From UBA5109 sp964606735 (GTDB lineage Bacteria; Pseudomonadota; Gammaproteobacteria; Pseudomonadales; Pseudohongiellaceae): a stretch of DNA of 64,000 bases. The position numbers and the translations under genes are program-made. This document shows, piece after piece, positions 36,416-45,573 of the stretch. The notes below the pieces were generated by a model, which saw only the letters and a list, made by a program, of their open reading frames with translations, was not told where the DNA came from and searched no databases. The DNA is taken from contig CAZSHI010000001.1 of NCBI GenBank assembly GCA_964606735.1, forward strand, positions 62,001 through 126,000, written 5' to 3'. Every line of letters begins with the position of its first letter. Position 1 is the first letter of the stretch.

Positions 36416-36551
36416 ACGCAAGAAAAAAATGAGCCCATCAGCGCCAGTGCTGATGGGTTCATTGCTGTTGGAAATGATTTATCAGAAATTGTTTTGTTTG
36501 AAGCTCTTCGGTCCTGATAAATAATCGTACGGGCCGATTTGAGGAGGGAGT

Positions 36552-37454
36552 ATGTCCAGACTACTAAAGCTTATATTTTTATTTCTCTTCAGCCTGCCAG
36601 CTTTCAAGCATGCTGCTTTTGCACATGAACATGCTGAACAGCATTCTCATCTCGCTACATCCAATCAGCCACGAATCGAGTTAACCTGGTATCAAGATAT
36701 TGTCTATGACCCAAGTTATTCCGATACCATCAGGACCAGTCTGGATATCTATGTTCCGGAACCGAGCGTCGACAATGCCCCGGTGGTTTTATTTGTGCAT
36801 GGCGGTGGGTTTAGAGGTTCCGATAAAGCCTACTACAAAGATCTGGGAGAAAAACCCGCATGGTTTGCCACAGAGCTGGATTATGTTTTTGTCAGCGCAA
36901 ATTTCCGATTTCTTCCGGATGGAGGCTATCCTGGCAGTGTCGAGGATGTTGCCACTGCACTGGACTGGGTCAGTAATAATATAGCGGCTTATGGCGGCGA
37001 TCCTGACAATATCATTTTGATGAGCCATGCCACCGGTAATCTACTTGCAGGCTTGATTGGAACCGATGAATCTTTTCTTGCAGCGAGGGGAAATGGTCTG
37101 GAGCTGCTCAAAGGCGTGATCTGTATTGATGGCGGTTTTTTTGATTTAAGGGATATGGATGGAGGGGTAGCGCAGCGTGCACTACCCCCCGGTGAAGGCT
37201 CGAAAACTGTTGCTTCAGCCATCACACATATTGATGCTGGCAAAGCTATCCCCCCTTTCCTGATAATTTACGGTGGAGACAATGAAGGTACAAAGGAGCA
37301 GTCCGACAATATGGCTCTTGCTTTGCGCCAGTCAGGCTTCAGAGCAGAGTCCGTCGAATTCCCTGCCAAAGATCACTTTACCGTCAATGAGCATATTGGT
37401 GTTCCCGGCGATGCAACAACCATTGTTGTGCGGCGGTTTTTAGATTCACTCTAG
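36552..37454 (+). CDS. Alpha/beta-hydrolase-like exported protein lacking the nucleophile serine
   Basis: A 300-residue protein with a Sec signal peptide followed by a His-rich mature N-terminus (HEHAEQHSH). The HGGG oxyanion motif (FVHGGGFRG) and the GGDPDNI segment of BD-FAE/HSL-type esterases are present. The nucleophile elbow, normally GHSAG, reads SHATG, so position 160 is alanine where serine is expected. The terminal DHFTVNEH region keeps a likely His. Unless another residue serves as nucleophile, it is probably not a classical esterase. GGAGGGA lies 4-5 bp before the start. Confidence 0.75.
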   Translation: MSRLLKLIFLFLFSLPAFKHAAFAHEHAEQHSHLATSNQPRIELTWYQDIVYDPSYSDTIRTSLDIYVPEPSVDNAPVVLFVHGGGFRGSDKAYYKDLGEKPAWFATELDYVFVSANFRFLPDGGYPGSVEDVATALDWVSNNIAAYGGDPDNIILMSHATGNLLAGLIGTDESFLAARGNGLELLKGVICIDGGFFDLRDMDGGVAQRALPPGEGSKTVASAITHIDAGKAIPPFLIIYGGDNEGTKEQSDNMALALRQSGFRAESVEFPAKDHFTVNEHIGVPGDATTIVVRRFLDSL

Positions 37455-37516
37455 CTTACTAATTGCGCACTGAACCAGTCCTGTAAGGTCCTACAAGGCT
37501 GAGTGAAGCTAAGGAT

Positions 37517-37593
37517 TGGTGGGCCCACCAGGACTTGAACCTGGGACCAATGGATTATGAGTCCACTGCTCTAACCAACTGAGCTATAGGCCC
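37517..37593 (-). tRNA. tRNA with CAT anticodon, probably tRNA-Ile2
   Basis: A 77-base tRNA with the 3' CCA encoded. The 7-bp acceptor stem (GGGCCTA with TGGGCCC), D arm (AGCTCAGTTGGTTAGAGC), anticodon loop CTCATAA and T arm GGTTCAAGTCC fold normally. The CAT anticodon could mean elongator Met or the lysidine-modified Ile2. The GGTTCAAGTCC T loop and the TTGGTC variable region resemble the Ile2 (ileX) type more. It lies downstream of rpoD on the same strand. Confidence 0.9.
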
Positions 37594-37765
37594 TTACGCT
37601 GTGCCAAATCTACGCAGTACTGATGTCTGGATGCTTCATTGAAAGACTTTGCTTTCACACTCATCCGCTAATTGTACATACCTTCGGTAGAAATGTTTTT
37701 CGTTTCGTCATCGAACATCAGGGTCTGCCTAAATTTCGACTTTTCAGAAAATTATCTCAGCTTCC

Positions 37766-37797
37766 AAAAAGAAGGGCGCACATTATAGTGCGCCCTT
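37766..37797 (-). terminator. Rho-independent terminator after rpoD
   Basis: Stem AAGGGCGCAC (37772-37781), loop ATTATA, stem GTGCGCCCTT (37788-37797). On the minus strand the hairpin is followed by CTTTTTGG. It lies 55 bp after the rpoD stop. The other bases between the tRNA and rpoD hold nothing recognisable. Confidence 0.87.
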
Positions 37798-37852
37798 GCC
37801 ATTCAAACCAGATTTAAAATAAGCCTAAAAGCGTTAACGAACTAGATAGCTT

Positions 37853-39712
37853 TTAGTTGTCATCCAGGAAACTGCGCAGATGATCCGATCTGGTCGGGTG
37901 TCTGAGTTTGCGCAGAGCCTTGGCCTCGATCTGACGGATACGCTCACGGGTCACGTCAAACTGCTTGCCGACTTCTTCCAAGGTATGGTCTGTGTTCATA
38001 TCGATACCAAAACGCATTCGGAGGACCTTGGCTTCTCTTGCCGTCAGGCTGCCCAGCACATCCTTGGTGGCTTCTCGCAGGCCTTCATCCAGAGAAGAAT
38101 CAACAGGCGAATCAATATTTGCATCCTCAATGAAATCACCCAGATGTGAATCTTCATCATCGCCAATTGGTGTTTCCATAGAGATGGGTTCCTTGGCAAT
38201 TTTCAGCACCTTACGGATTTTATCCTCGGACAGGTCCATACGCTCACCGAGTTCCTCGGGGGTTGGCTCACGACCTTTTTCATGCAGCATCTGTCGCGAA
38301 ATACGATTAAGTTTGTTAATGGTCTCAATCATGTGAACAGGTATACGGATGGTTCTGGCCTGATCGGCAATAGAGCGGGTGATTGCCTGTCGAATCCACC
38401 AGGTTGCATAGGTTGAAAATTTGTAGCCTCGACGGTATTCGAATTTGTCGACGGCTTTCATCAGACCAATATTGCCTTCCTGAATCAGGTCAAGGAATTG
38501 CAAACCCCGGTTGGTATATTTTTTTGCAATGGAGATAACCAGACGCAAGTTGGCTTCTACCATGTCTTTCTTGGCACGACGAGACTTGGCTTCACCGATA
38601 GACATCTGGCGGTTAATATCCTTGATCTCAGCAATGGTCAGGCCGGTTTCTTCCTCGACCAGAGCCATTTTGCGCTGTGCTCTGAGAATTTCGATTTTTA
38701 CTTTTGCCAGGGATTCTGAATAGGGTTTGCCTTTCAGGTACGGTTCGATCCACTTCAGGTTAATTTCATTTCCCGGAAATTCCCTGATAAAGGTAGAACG
38801 GGGCATTTTCCCGACCCGCACGGCCAGCTTCTGGATATTTTTTTCATGGCGCCGGATACGATTAAGGATGCCGCGAATATGCTCCAGCAAAGGGTCAAAC
38901 TGCCGGGGTACCAGTTTGAAATATTTAAATACTTCTCCGAGGGATGCCAGTGCTTCCTGACCCTTAGCATGCTGGCGACCATATCTTTTGAGCGCGCGTT
39001 GAGTCGATTTATGAACTTTCAGTAATTCGGCGAAGCGGATTTTTGCTTCTTCCGGGTCGGGGCCGGTGGCGGCATCATCTTCATCACTGTCGCTGCTGTC
39101 TTCAGTGTCGTCTTCAACTTCATCAATATCTGATGAACTGTCGGAGTCACTGGAGTCAGAATTTTCATCGCTCGATTCTGGAATGATGTCGTCATCGCTT
39201 GTATCCAGGTAGCCGGAAAGAATATCGCTGAGTTTGCGTTCTTCCTTGTCGACCAGTGCATACTCGTCAAGAATGTAATCGACGGTGCCGGGGAAGCAGG
39301 CCATGGCCGCCATCAATTCCCGAATGCCTTCTTCAATGCGCTTGGCGATAACAATCTCGCCTTCTCGGGTTAACAGTTCAACCGTGCCCATTTCGCGCAT
39401 GTACATGCGCACGGGGTCAGTTGTCCGGCCGGCTTCATTCTCGACAGCAGCCAGCGCAGCAGCAGCTTCGGCAGCAGCCAGTTCATCGGTTGATTCATTT
39501 TCGACCATGAGCAGTTCATCGGCATCTGGTGCACTCTCGTAGACCTTGATACCCATGTCATCAATCATCTGAATGATGTCTTCAACCTGATCCGGGTCGG
39601 AAATAGATTCAGGCAAATGGTCATTTACCTGGGCATACGTAAGGTATGACTGCTCTTTTCCTTTTGCAATCAGCGCCTTAAGGCTTGACTGTTGAGATCC
39701 GATATCGCTCAT
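37853..39712 (-). CDS. rpoD: RNA polymerase primary sigma factor sigma70
   Basis: A 619-residue protein with all sigma70 regions: region 1.1 from residue 1, region 1.2 (TDPVRMYMREMG), a non-conserved region, 2.3-2.4 (YATWWIRQAITRSIADQAR), region 3, and 4.2 (VTRERIRQIEAKALRKLR). An unusually acidic Asp/Ser-rich run of about 50 residues lies in the non-conserved region (about residues 170-220). Together with dnaG, yqeY and rpsU upstream it forms the classical macromolecular-synthesis operon. The gap to dnaG is 142 bp and may contain an internal promoter. Confidence 0.97.
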   Translation of the reverse strand: MSDIGSQQSSLKALIAKGKEQSYLTYAQVNDHLPESISDPDQVEDIIQMIDDMGIKVYESAPDADELLMVENESTDELAAAEAAAALAAVENEAGRTTDPVRMYMREMGTVELLTREGEIVIAKRIEEGIRELMAAMACFPGTVDYILDEYALVDKEERKLSDILSGYLDTSDDDIIPESSDENSDSSDSDSSSDIDEVEDDTEDSSDSDEDDAATGPDPEEAKIRFAELLKVHKSTQRALKRYGRQHAKGQEALASLGEVFKYFKLVPRQFDPLLEHIRGILNRIRRHEKNIQKLAVRVGKMPRSTFIREFPGNEINLKWIEPYLKGKPYSESLAKVKIEILRAQRKMALVEEETGLTIAEIKDINRQMSIGEAKSRRAKKDMVEANLRLVISIAKKYTNRGLQFLDLIQEGNIGLMKAVDKFEYRRGYKFSTYATWWIRQAITRSIADQARTIRIPVHMIETINKLNRISRQMLHEKGREPTPEELGERMDLSEDKIRKVLKIAKEPISMETPIGDDEDSHLGDFIEDANIDSPVDSSLDEGLREATKDVLGSLTAREAKVLRMRFGIDMNTDHTLEEVGKQFDVTRERIRQIEAKALRKLRHPTRSDHLRSFLDDN

Positions 39713-39854
39713 ATGGGTGTGTAACCTATGCAGAATTTCAGGTGAAAGAATTTAAAACTAACCGCCTATTATAACCAAGCGACCAATCTGATACCAGCTG
39801 TCCCTCTAGGGATTAGATAAGGGCTTTGGCCTAAAAGTTCAAGTAAATTGGCGA

Positions 39855-41633
39855 TCAGGAGCTTTTTTGTGACAGTTTCTTTTTGGCTTCTTCCACCAGG
39901 GATTTGGGCAGCTGGTGGCGTTTGGTCAGAAAATTGTCAAGATAGGCGATGATGTCGTGAAATTCACGCTCAATACCGGTGGCCGGAGTGATCTGTTCCT
40001 TATCCATCAACTGAATTAGCTGCGAGCCGATGGGTTTGGCATATACTTTGGCGAGCAGTTCATGCGTGGATATTTTTGGGGCCTGTCTAGCCAGGGCGAT
40101 GACCTCAAACAGCAGGTCCACATCCGGCATCGCCAGTTGTCTGAGCTGCTCATTTATGCTGATACGGGAGACGATCTCGGGTTTTTGCAGGATCAGATTG
40201 ACGGCTTTCATGCAGGCCAGATGAATCGAGCGTTGTGATCGCACTTCACTTTTATTGATAACAGCAGCCGGGTTGGGCGCCACTGGCATGTCAGCTACAG
40301 GTGCGTAGGGATGTTCGACGCTTGATTGCTCTGCCCCGAGCTGGCTGAGGGTCTTGAGATCGACACCGGTTTTTTTGGCAAGCTGGTCCAGAATCAGCTG
40401 ACGCAGTATTCCCTGGGGAAACTGCTTAATCATCGGCATGGCCAGGGTTCCCAGTTTTGCACGGCCTTCAAGGGATGACATATCAACCTGTGAAGTGAGG
40501 CTTTCGAAGAAAAATTCAGCCAATGGTGTTGCTTCATCCAGTTCAGCTTCGAAAGCTTTAGTGCCTATTTTTCTGACCTGTGAATCTGGGTCTTCTCCAT
40601 CGGGTAAAAACAGAAAACGGGCACTGCGGCCATCTTCCATCAGGGGAATGGCTTCCTTTAGGGCCCGCCAGGCAGCCTGTCGGCCAGCTTCATCACCGTC
40701 GAAGCAGAACACGACTTCGGGGACCAGCTTAAACAGGCGTTTAAGGTGTGAAGCAGAGGTAGCCGTACCGAGAGTCGCGACAGCATAGGCAATATCATGC
40801 TGGGCCAGGGCGATGACATCCATATAACCCTCGACAATCAGGAATCGGCTTAAATGCCTGAGTTTCTGGCGCGCTTCATACAGGCCATAGAGCTCTTCGC
40901 CTTTATGGAATACTGGGGTTTCCGGCGAATTCAGATATTTTGGCTTTTCATCACCAATGACCCGGCCTCCAAAGGCGATAACCCGTCCACGCTGGTCATG
41001 TATCGGGAACATGATGCGGTTACGAAAGCGGTCATAGACCGATCGGGTCTTTTTTTCCGGGTTGTCAATCAGCATGCCGGTACTTAGCAGAAGCTGACGT
41101 TTTTGATCCGATGTCCCAACCCGATCCAGCAGGTTCTGCCAGCCTGGCGGGGCGAATCCAAGTTTAAAATCACGGGCAATTTCGCCACTGAGGCCACGCT
41201 GTTTCAGATAGGCAATGGCTTCTGCCCTGGCAGGGTGCTGCCTAAGCTGCTGCTGATAATAGGTGCAAGCTTCCTGCAAGACCTTGAAAAGGCTGGCGTT
41301 ACGCTCCCGTTGCTGTTTGACGGCGACCGACTCTTCTCGTGGAATTTCAAGTCCCATACTGCTGGCCAGTGATTCTATGGCCTGCGGGTAATCGATGTTG
41401 TCAAAGTCCATGACGAAACCAATGGCATTGCCGCCCTTGCCGCAACCAAAGCAGTAATAAAACTGTTTGTCCGGTTCAACAGTAAAGGATGGGGTTTTTT
41501 CCTGGTGGAAAGGGCACAGTCCGGAATAATTTTTACCGGTTTTTTTTAAGGTAACCTTGGCGCCAATGACATCAACAATGTCGGCTCTTGCCAATAAATC
41601 ATCAATAAAATTCTGTGGGATATATGCAGCCAT
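39855..41633 (-). CDS. dnaG: DNA primase
   Basis: A 592-residue primase with the CHC2 zinc finger (CPFHQEKTPSF and YYCFGCGKGGN), the central TOPRIM fold with EGYMD and the FCFDGDEAGR metal-binding motif, and a C-terminal DnaB-interacting helical domain. It synthesises RNA primers at the replication fork. It sits between yqeY and rpoD in the conserved order. Confidence 0.96.
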   Translation of the reverse strand: MAAYIPQNFIDDLLARADIVDVIGAKVTLKKTGKNYSGLCPFHQEKTPSFTVEPDKQFYYCFGCGKGGNAIGFVMDFDNIDYPQAIESLASSMGLEIPREESVAVKQQRERNASLFKVLQEACTYYQQQLRQHPARAEAIAYLKQRGLSGEIARDFKLGFAPPGWQNLLDRVGTSDQKRQLLLSTGMLIDNPEKKTRSVYDRFRNRIMFPIHDQRGRVIAFGGRVIGDEKPKYLNSPETPVFHKGEELYGLYEARQKLRHLSRFLIVEGYMDVIALAQHDIAYAVATLGTATSASHLKRLFKLVPEVVFCFDGDEAGRQAAWRALKEAIPLMEDGRSARFLFLPDGEDPDSQVRKIGTKAFEAELDEATPLAEFFFESLTSQVDMSSLEGRAKLGTLAMPMIKQFPQGILRQLILDQLAKKTGVDLKTLSQLGAEQSSVEHPYAPVADMPVAPNPAAVINKSEVRSQRSIHLACMKAVNLILQKPEIVSRISINEQLRQLAMPDVDLLFEVIALARQAPKISTHELLAKVYAKPIGSQLIQLMDKEQITPATGIEREFHDIIAYLDNFLTKRHQLPKSLVEEAKKKLSQKSS

Positions 41634-41728
41634 AAATGCGACGACTTCAAAAACCAGAGTGCAATACTAGCCTGTGGGCCAGCAAGAGCGAAGAATAACG
41701 TACTTGGTCCAGGAAGTGTTGAAGTAAA

Positions 41729-42181
41729 TCAGCCCAGACGGGACTTGACCAGAGTACTGACCTGTCCCATGTCAGCACGGCCACTGACCTGGGGACGAAT
41801 AAGACCCATGACAGCTCCCATGTCCCTCATGGATTCAGCAGAACAGTCGGCAATTGCCTGATTGATGATCCCTACCAGCTCGTCCTCACTGAGAGCTGTC
41901 GGCATGAATTCCTGAATGACATCAATTTCACTCTGCTCCTGATCGGCCAGATCCTGACGCTGGGCTGCTTCATACTGTTTGATGGATTCGCGGCGCTGTT
42001 TCAACATTTTGTCGAGGATATTGATAATGCGCTCGTCATCCAGCTCAATGCGTTCGTCAACTTCAATCTGTTTCATGTCAGCTAGCATCAGACGTATCGT
42101 TGCCAGCCGGGCCTTTTCCTGGGCGCGCATGGCTGCCTTCATGGCATCGCTGATCCGAGTTTTCAGGCTTTGCTCAGTCAT
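41729..42181 (-). CDS. yqeY: GatB/YqeY-domain protein
   Basis: A 150-residue protein matching the YqeY family, related to the tail domain of GatB. Helical, with RISDAMKAAMRAQEK near the N-terminus and the conserved GAVMGLIRPQVSGRADMG-type C-terminal segment. It probably interacts with tRNA, but its exact role is not known. It lies between rpsU (33 bp) and dnaG (95 bp). Confidence 0.93.
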   Translation of the reverse strand: MTEQSLKTRISDAMKAAMRAQEKARLATIRLMLADMKQIEVDERIELDDERIINILDKMLKQRRESIKQYEAAQRQDLADQEQSEIDVIQEFMPTALSEDELVGIINQAIADCSAESMRDMGAVMGLIRPQVSGRADMGQVSTLVKSRLG

Positions 42182-42214
42182 GGCAGGAAGAGAATTGCTT
42201 ATGTAGAAGGGGGG

Positions 42215-42430
42215 TTAATATAAGCGTTTGGTTCTACGAGTTTCGCGTGAAACTTTTTTCATATGACGCTTAACAGCCGCCGCAGCTTTTCGTTTTCGAA
42301 CGGAAGTGGGCTTTTCATAGAATTCACGACGACGTACTTCAGCCAGGACTCCGGCTTTCTCGCAGGAACGCTTAAAACGTCGCAGGGCAACGTCAAAAGG
42401 CTCATTTTCTTTTAATCTGACAACTGGCAT
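42215..42430 (-). CDS. rpsU: 30S ribosomal protein S21
   Basis: A 71-residue, highly basic protein that matches S21 from end to end: PVVRLKENEPFDVALRRFKR at the N-terminus and RKRKAAAAVKRH later. It supports mRNA binding in initiation. It is the first gene of the macromolecular-synthesis operon. The divergent partner expected next to it, tsaD, is 14.8 kb away. The 262-bp gap upstream contains the operon's promoter region, which I could not place with confidence. Confidence 0.97.
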   Translation of the reverse strand: MPVVRLKENEPFDVALRRFKRSCEKAGVLAEVRRREFYEKPTSVRKRKAAAAVKRHMKKVSRETRRTKRLY

Positions 42431-42638
42431 TGATGCTCCAAGTTTGACAATTAGTTACAAGGCTCTTTCAGGGCGGCAAATTCTATAGCCTAATGCCCTG
42501 AATTGCAAAGGTTAAAGAAGGCCTTAAACGGTAAAAGTGGCCATCAGCCATTGAGCTTTTCTTCACGACTGCCTGGCGCTAAGTAAGGTGCCAATCGCTA
42601 ACTCAGGCAGCCCTCAGCCAAACTCGGAATCAGCCTAG

Positions 42639-42658
42639 AAAAAAGCCAAAAATGGCTT
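42639..42658 (-). terminator. Rho-independent terminator of the amidohydrolase operon
   Basis: On the minus strand AAGCCA-TTTT-TGGCTT is followed by a run of T (the A-run at 42639-42644). It lies 35 bp after the amidohydrolase stop. The stem has six pairs, so it is moderate in strength. Confidence 0.6.
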
Positions 42659-42692
42659 CAACAGGCGCTTCAATGCCAGATTTGGAAGGCAC

Positions 42693-44021
42693 TTAGCGCT
42701 TATCGACGACAAAGACACCGTCTTTGATCACTACATCAACATTGAGCAGATCGAAAATGTCTTCCTGCGGATTACCATCCACCAGCACAATATCGGCCAG
42801 CTTGCCGGCTTCCAGGGTCCCCAGTTCATCTTCCATGGCAATATTGACAGCGGCATTTCGTCCCATGATTTGCAGGATGTCCTCTTCGGAAAAGACCAGA
42901 TACAGCGACTTTAACTCATGGTTAAGGGTCAGCTCAGGCTCATAACGGGTATCCGTTCCGAAACCATAAACGACACCGGCTTCCCAGAGCAGGCGGGCAT
43001 TTACCGGCCCCTGACCAGCACTGAGAATGGTATCCCAGGGGAAGGGCAGGTAATCCCTGAAAATCGGCTCATTGTTGTCGTCAAAAAAGGGCACAAAAAT
43101 CCCCAGGGTTGAGGTCATCGGAATCCCTGAATCGGCAATGAACTGCGCCTGCTCTTCAGTGAGCATTTCGATATGGGGGGTATGCACCAGTTGGTCGACT
43201 CCGGCGCGCACGGCGGCCAGCGTATCGGTGACCGTCACCGCATGGGTAATCGTACGGATGCCCAGGCGATTGGTTTCCTCGACAATCATGCCCAGGGCTT
43301 CTTCTTCCGGTCCTCCCGGCGTGACAATAATGACGTTTTTGGCTGCATCAAAACCATTGTCGTAGAGCCGCTGAATCTGGCCGCGCACGGCTTCTTCCGG
43401 CAGGGCGGCTGCCGCTTCAGTGGGGCGCATCGGTGGTCTGGCAACATCGAATCGAGCCGGATCGCCTTCAGGTCCGCCACCGCCACCACCGGCAGCCAAG
43501 CCGGTGAAAGAGGCTGCAATAATACGTGGCCCGGCGAGTTCATTTTCGGCTGTCATACGACGTAATTCGAGAATCTGCTGGGGCGCATCTCCTGCGGATA
43601 AGAGGGTGGTAAATCCGGCTTCAAGAAAAGCCTGCATGGCGGCTTCGGCATCATCGGCCAGCCAGGCAGCAGGATCTTCGCCAGTGATAATGTGCCTGTG
43701 AGCATCGATAAAACCGGGCATGACGCTACGCCCCTGCGCATCAATCACCAGCGCTCCATCAACGGAGGAGCTACCCTGGTTCACCGCGACGATGCGATTT
43801 CCCTGTACCACGATGGAGCCGTTTTCAATGACACCGCCGTTACCGTCCAGAATTCGGGCATTGTTAATCACGAATCCCGCTGCCGGTATTACCTGATTGG
43901 TCAGGTCCACCTGAACAGGAGCAGGTTCCTGTGCTGCCATGGTTTCTTCCTGCATCTGGTTTTCAGAGCAGGCAATGAGTAAGACGGGAAACAGCAGTAA
44001 AACAGAAATTCTGGTCAGCAT
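42693..44021 (-). CDS. Amidohydrolase-family lipoprotein
   Basis: A 442-residue exported protein with a lipobox (LLIAC, Cys about 17). It has the TIM-barrel amidohydrolase metal motifs: IDAHRHIITGED (HxH type), THAVTVTDT, and GTDTRYEPE toward the end; a Gly-rich loop (AAGGGGGGPEGD) lies in the middle. Related proteins hydrolyse cyclic amides, dipeptides or urea derivatives; the substrate is unknown. The start at 44021 places the lipoprotein signal correctly, and the upstream frame overlaps the previous gene. It is the last gene of a three-gene unit, 31 bp after its neighbour. Confidence 0.82.
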   Translation of the reverse strand: MLTRISVLLLFPVLLIACSENQMQEETMAAQEPAPVQVDLTNQVIPAAGFVINNARILDGNGGVIENGSIVVQGNRIVAVNQGSSSVDGALVIDAQGRSVMPGFIDAHRHIITGEDPAAWLADDAEAAMQAFLEAGFTTLLSAGDAPQQILELRRMTAENELAGPRIIAASFTGLAAGGGGGGPEGDPARFDVARPPMRPTEAAAALPEEAVRGQIQRLYDNGFDAAKNVIIVTPGGPEEEALGMIVEETNRLGIRTITHAVTVTDTLAAVRAGVDQLVHTPHIEMLTEEQAQFIADSGIPMTSTLGIFVPFFDDNNEPIFRDYLPFPWDTILSAGQGPVNARLLWEAGVVYGFGTDTRYEPELTLNHELKSLYLVFSEEDILQIMGRNAAVNIAMEDELGTLEAGKLADIVLVDGNPQEDIFDLLNVDVVIKDGVFVVDKR

Positions 44022-44052
44022 GTGGGTAATAACCTCTTTATAATAGGGTGGC

Positions 44053-45504
44053 TCAGTAACTGTAGTAATAGCGATATTGTACAGAAGCCTGGGCAGTGAT
44101 TTCACCACCACGAAGAATGGGGCGGAATTTACTCATCCGTAGAACCGTGTTGAGGATGCTTTCAATGCGTTCACTGTTAGCATCTTCACTGGCTCCGTTA
44201 AAGTTAATATTGCTTGCATTACCGAGTTCATCGATGCCGAAACTCACATCAATGTAACCCTTGTAGTCAATATTTTCAGATAAGCCTTGCTGGCCAGATG
44301 TTTGCAGCGTCGCCGGGAAGGCGGCAATCCTGGGAATCATGACAGGAATGGTAGGTGTCAGGGCTGCATCTACACTGGGGACATTAAAGCCGTCATCCAG
44401 CAGCAGCTGGTAGACAACCCGGTAAAATTGGCGTGCGGATTCAGTGCGTCCGTAAGCCAGATCCCAGTCAGCCAGGTCCAGCATGGTAATGGATTTTTGC
44501 TGGGCACTGACATCTTCAATGTCAGCAAGCAGGTTGGCGACATATTGCATAGCATCTTTTCCGCTGCGGTAACTTTCATCGCTACGCTCCTGTGAATTTC
44601 TAATTAGTTCTTCACGTGAGCCGGTGTAGTTGGGATCAAAGGTATTACTGACCTGCTCGAAATCCATTTCCTGTTTGGTATGGTAGGCTAAACGGGCAAT
44701 TTTTCTGGCAACTTCAATCACTGTACTCAGGGTGGTGTTGTTGCTGTAACTTTCCTGGTACTCCTGGTAAAGATCATCCAGTTTTTGCAGGCGGGCATCG
44801 ATCAGGTCATTGACAGTAACATCCCGTATGGAGCCGTCAGCAATGGATTGCAAGGTTCCAGGACCATCCGAGTTGATACCTACCTGTCGTTCAACCCGCT
44901 GGACAGAGGAAGAGCGAATATTCTGGCGCCGACCTTCCCCGAGATAGTTAATTTTGAAATAGGCAGAGGTATACCAGTCAGCCAGGTTGCCCATGGCTGT
45001 GTACATTTCCTGGGAATCGGCTTCAAAGTTGCTGGCATTTATGGCGTAAATAAACTCTTCTTTTTCAGTGATGGATGTGACTTCATTCAGCTGCAGATGG
45101 CTGAGAATGGACTGTTCAAGTGAGGGAATCTGTTCCAGGGTATCCTCTCCATATAATTCAACGGCCAGTGCTGTGGCATCTGCAAATATGGCGAGCGCTT
45201 CTTCATGCCGGTCCAGCGTCTGATAGGCCAGGCCCAGACGATTCAGTCGTTGTAGCTGCTCGGGGTCCTGCTCAAAGAGGTCATTGAATTCACCACGCTG
45301 GTCCTGCATGTTGGCAATGAGCTGTTCGGCCGAGTCCCGATCACGTCGCTCCTGGTCGCTCCGGGCAGTTGCAAGAATGGAGTCATCAGCCATGCCAATG
45401 GGTACCGGGCTGAAGAAAAGGTTGTTCAGTTGTGCTGTCTGCGCCAGAAGCTCAAGGGGTAGGGCAAGACAAAGCAGGGTAATCAGTTTAATCAAGGTTT
45501 TCAT
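44053..45504 (-). CDS. Exported TPR protein with TonB-C-like end, paralog A
   Basis: A 483-residue protein with a Sec signal peptide (ALPLELLAQ). The N-terminal half has tetratricopeptide-like helices (LNRLGLAYQTLDRHEEALAI), the middle is helical, and the last 70 residues resemble the TonB C-terminal fold (GYIDVSFGIDELGNA, then MSKFRPIL). It ends in YRYYYSY. There is no membrane anchor apart from the signal, so it does not look like a working TonB. Its neighbour upstream is a paralog with the same layout and the same ending. I do not know a characterised relative. Confidence 0.72.
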   Translation of the reverse strand: MKTLIKLITLLCLALPLELLAQTAQLNNLFFSPVPIGMADDSILATARSDQERRDRDSAEQLIANMQDQRGEFNDLFEQDPEQLQRLNRLGLAYQTLDRHEEALAIFADATALAVELYGEDTLEQIPSLEQSILSHLQLNEVTSITEKEEFIYAINASNFEADSQEMYTAMGNLADWYTSAYFKINYLGEGRRQNIRSSSVQRVERQVGINSDGPGTLQSIADGSIRDVTVNDLIDARLQKLDDLYQEYQESYSNNTTLSTVIEVARKIARLAYHTKQEMDFEQVSNTFDPNYTGSREELIRNSQERSDESYRSGKDAMQYVANLLADIEDVSAQQKSITMLDLADWDLAYGRTESARQFYRVVYQLLLDDGFNVPSVDAALTPTIPVMIPRIAAFPATLQTSGQQGLSENIDYKGYIDVSFGIDELGNASNINFNGASEDANSERIESILNTVLRMSKFRPILRGGEITAQASVQYRYYYSY

Positions 45505-45573
45505 TTTGCCATCCACTGTTATTATGAGTAGAACTTTCACTGTTCGAGCCCTTCAAACGCTTCTAAAGAGGTG

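Noticed and set aside
36432..36460. Hairpin CCCATCAGC/GCTGATGGG after the dienelactone hydrolase gene
   Set aside because: The stem is perfect, but the T-run is on the minus-strand side (A-run before it on plus), so it is not a good terminator for the upstream plus-strand gene. Kept out of the feature list.
37517..37593. tRNA as integration site for the nearby accessory genes
   Set aside because: No integrase gene and no direct repeat of the tRNA 3' end was found in the flanks, and the accessory block lies on the other side of rpoD-rpsU.
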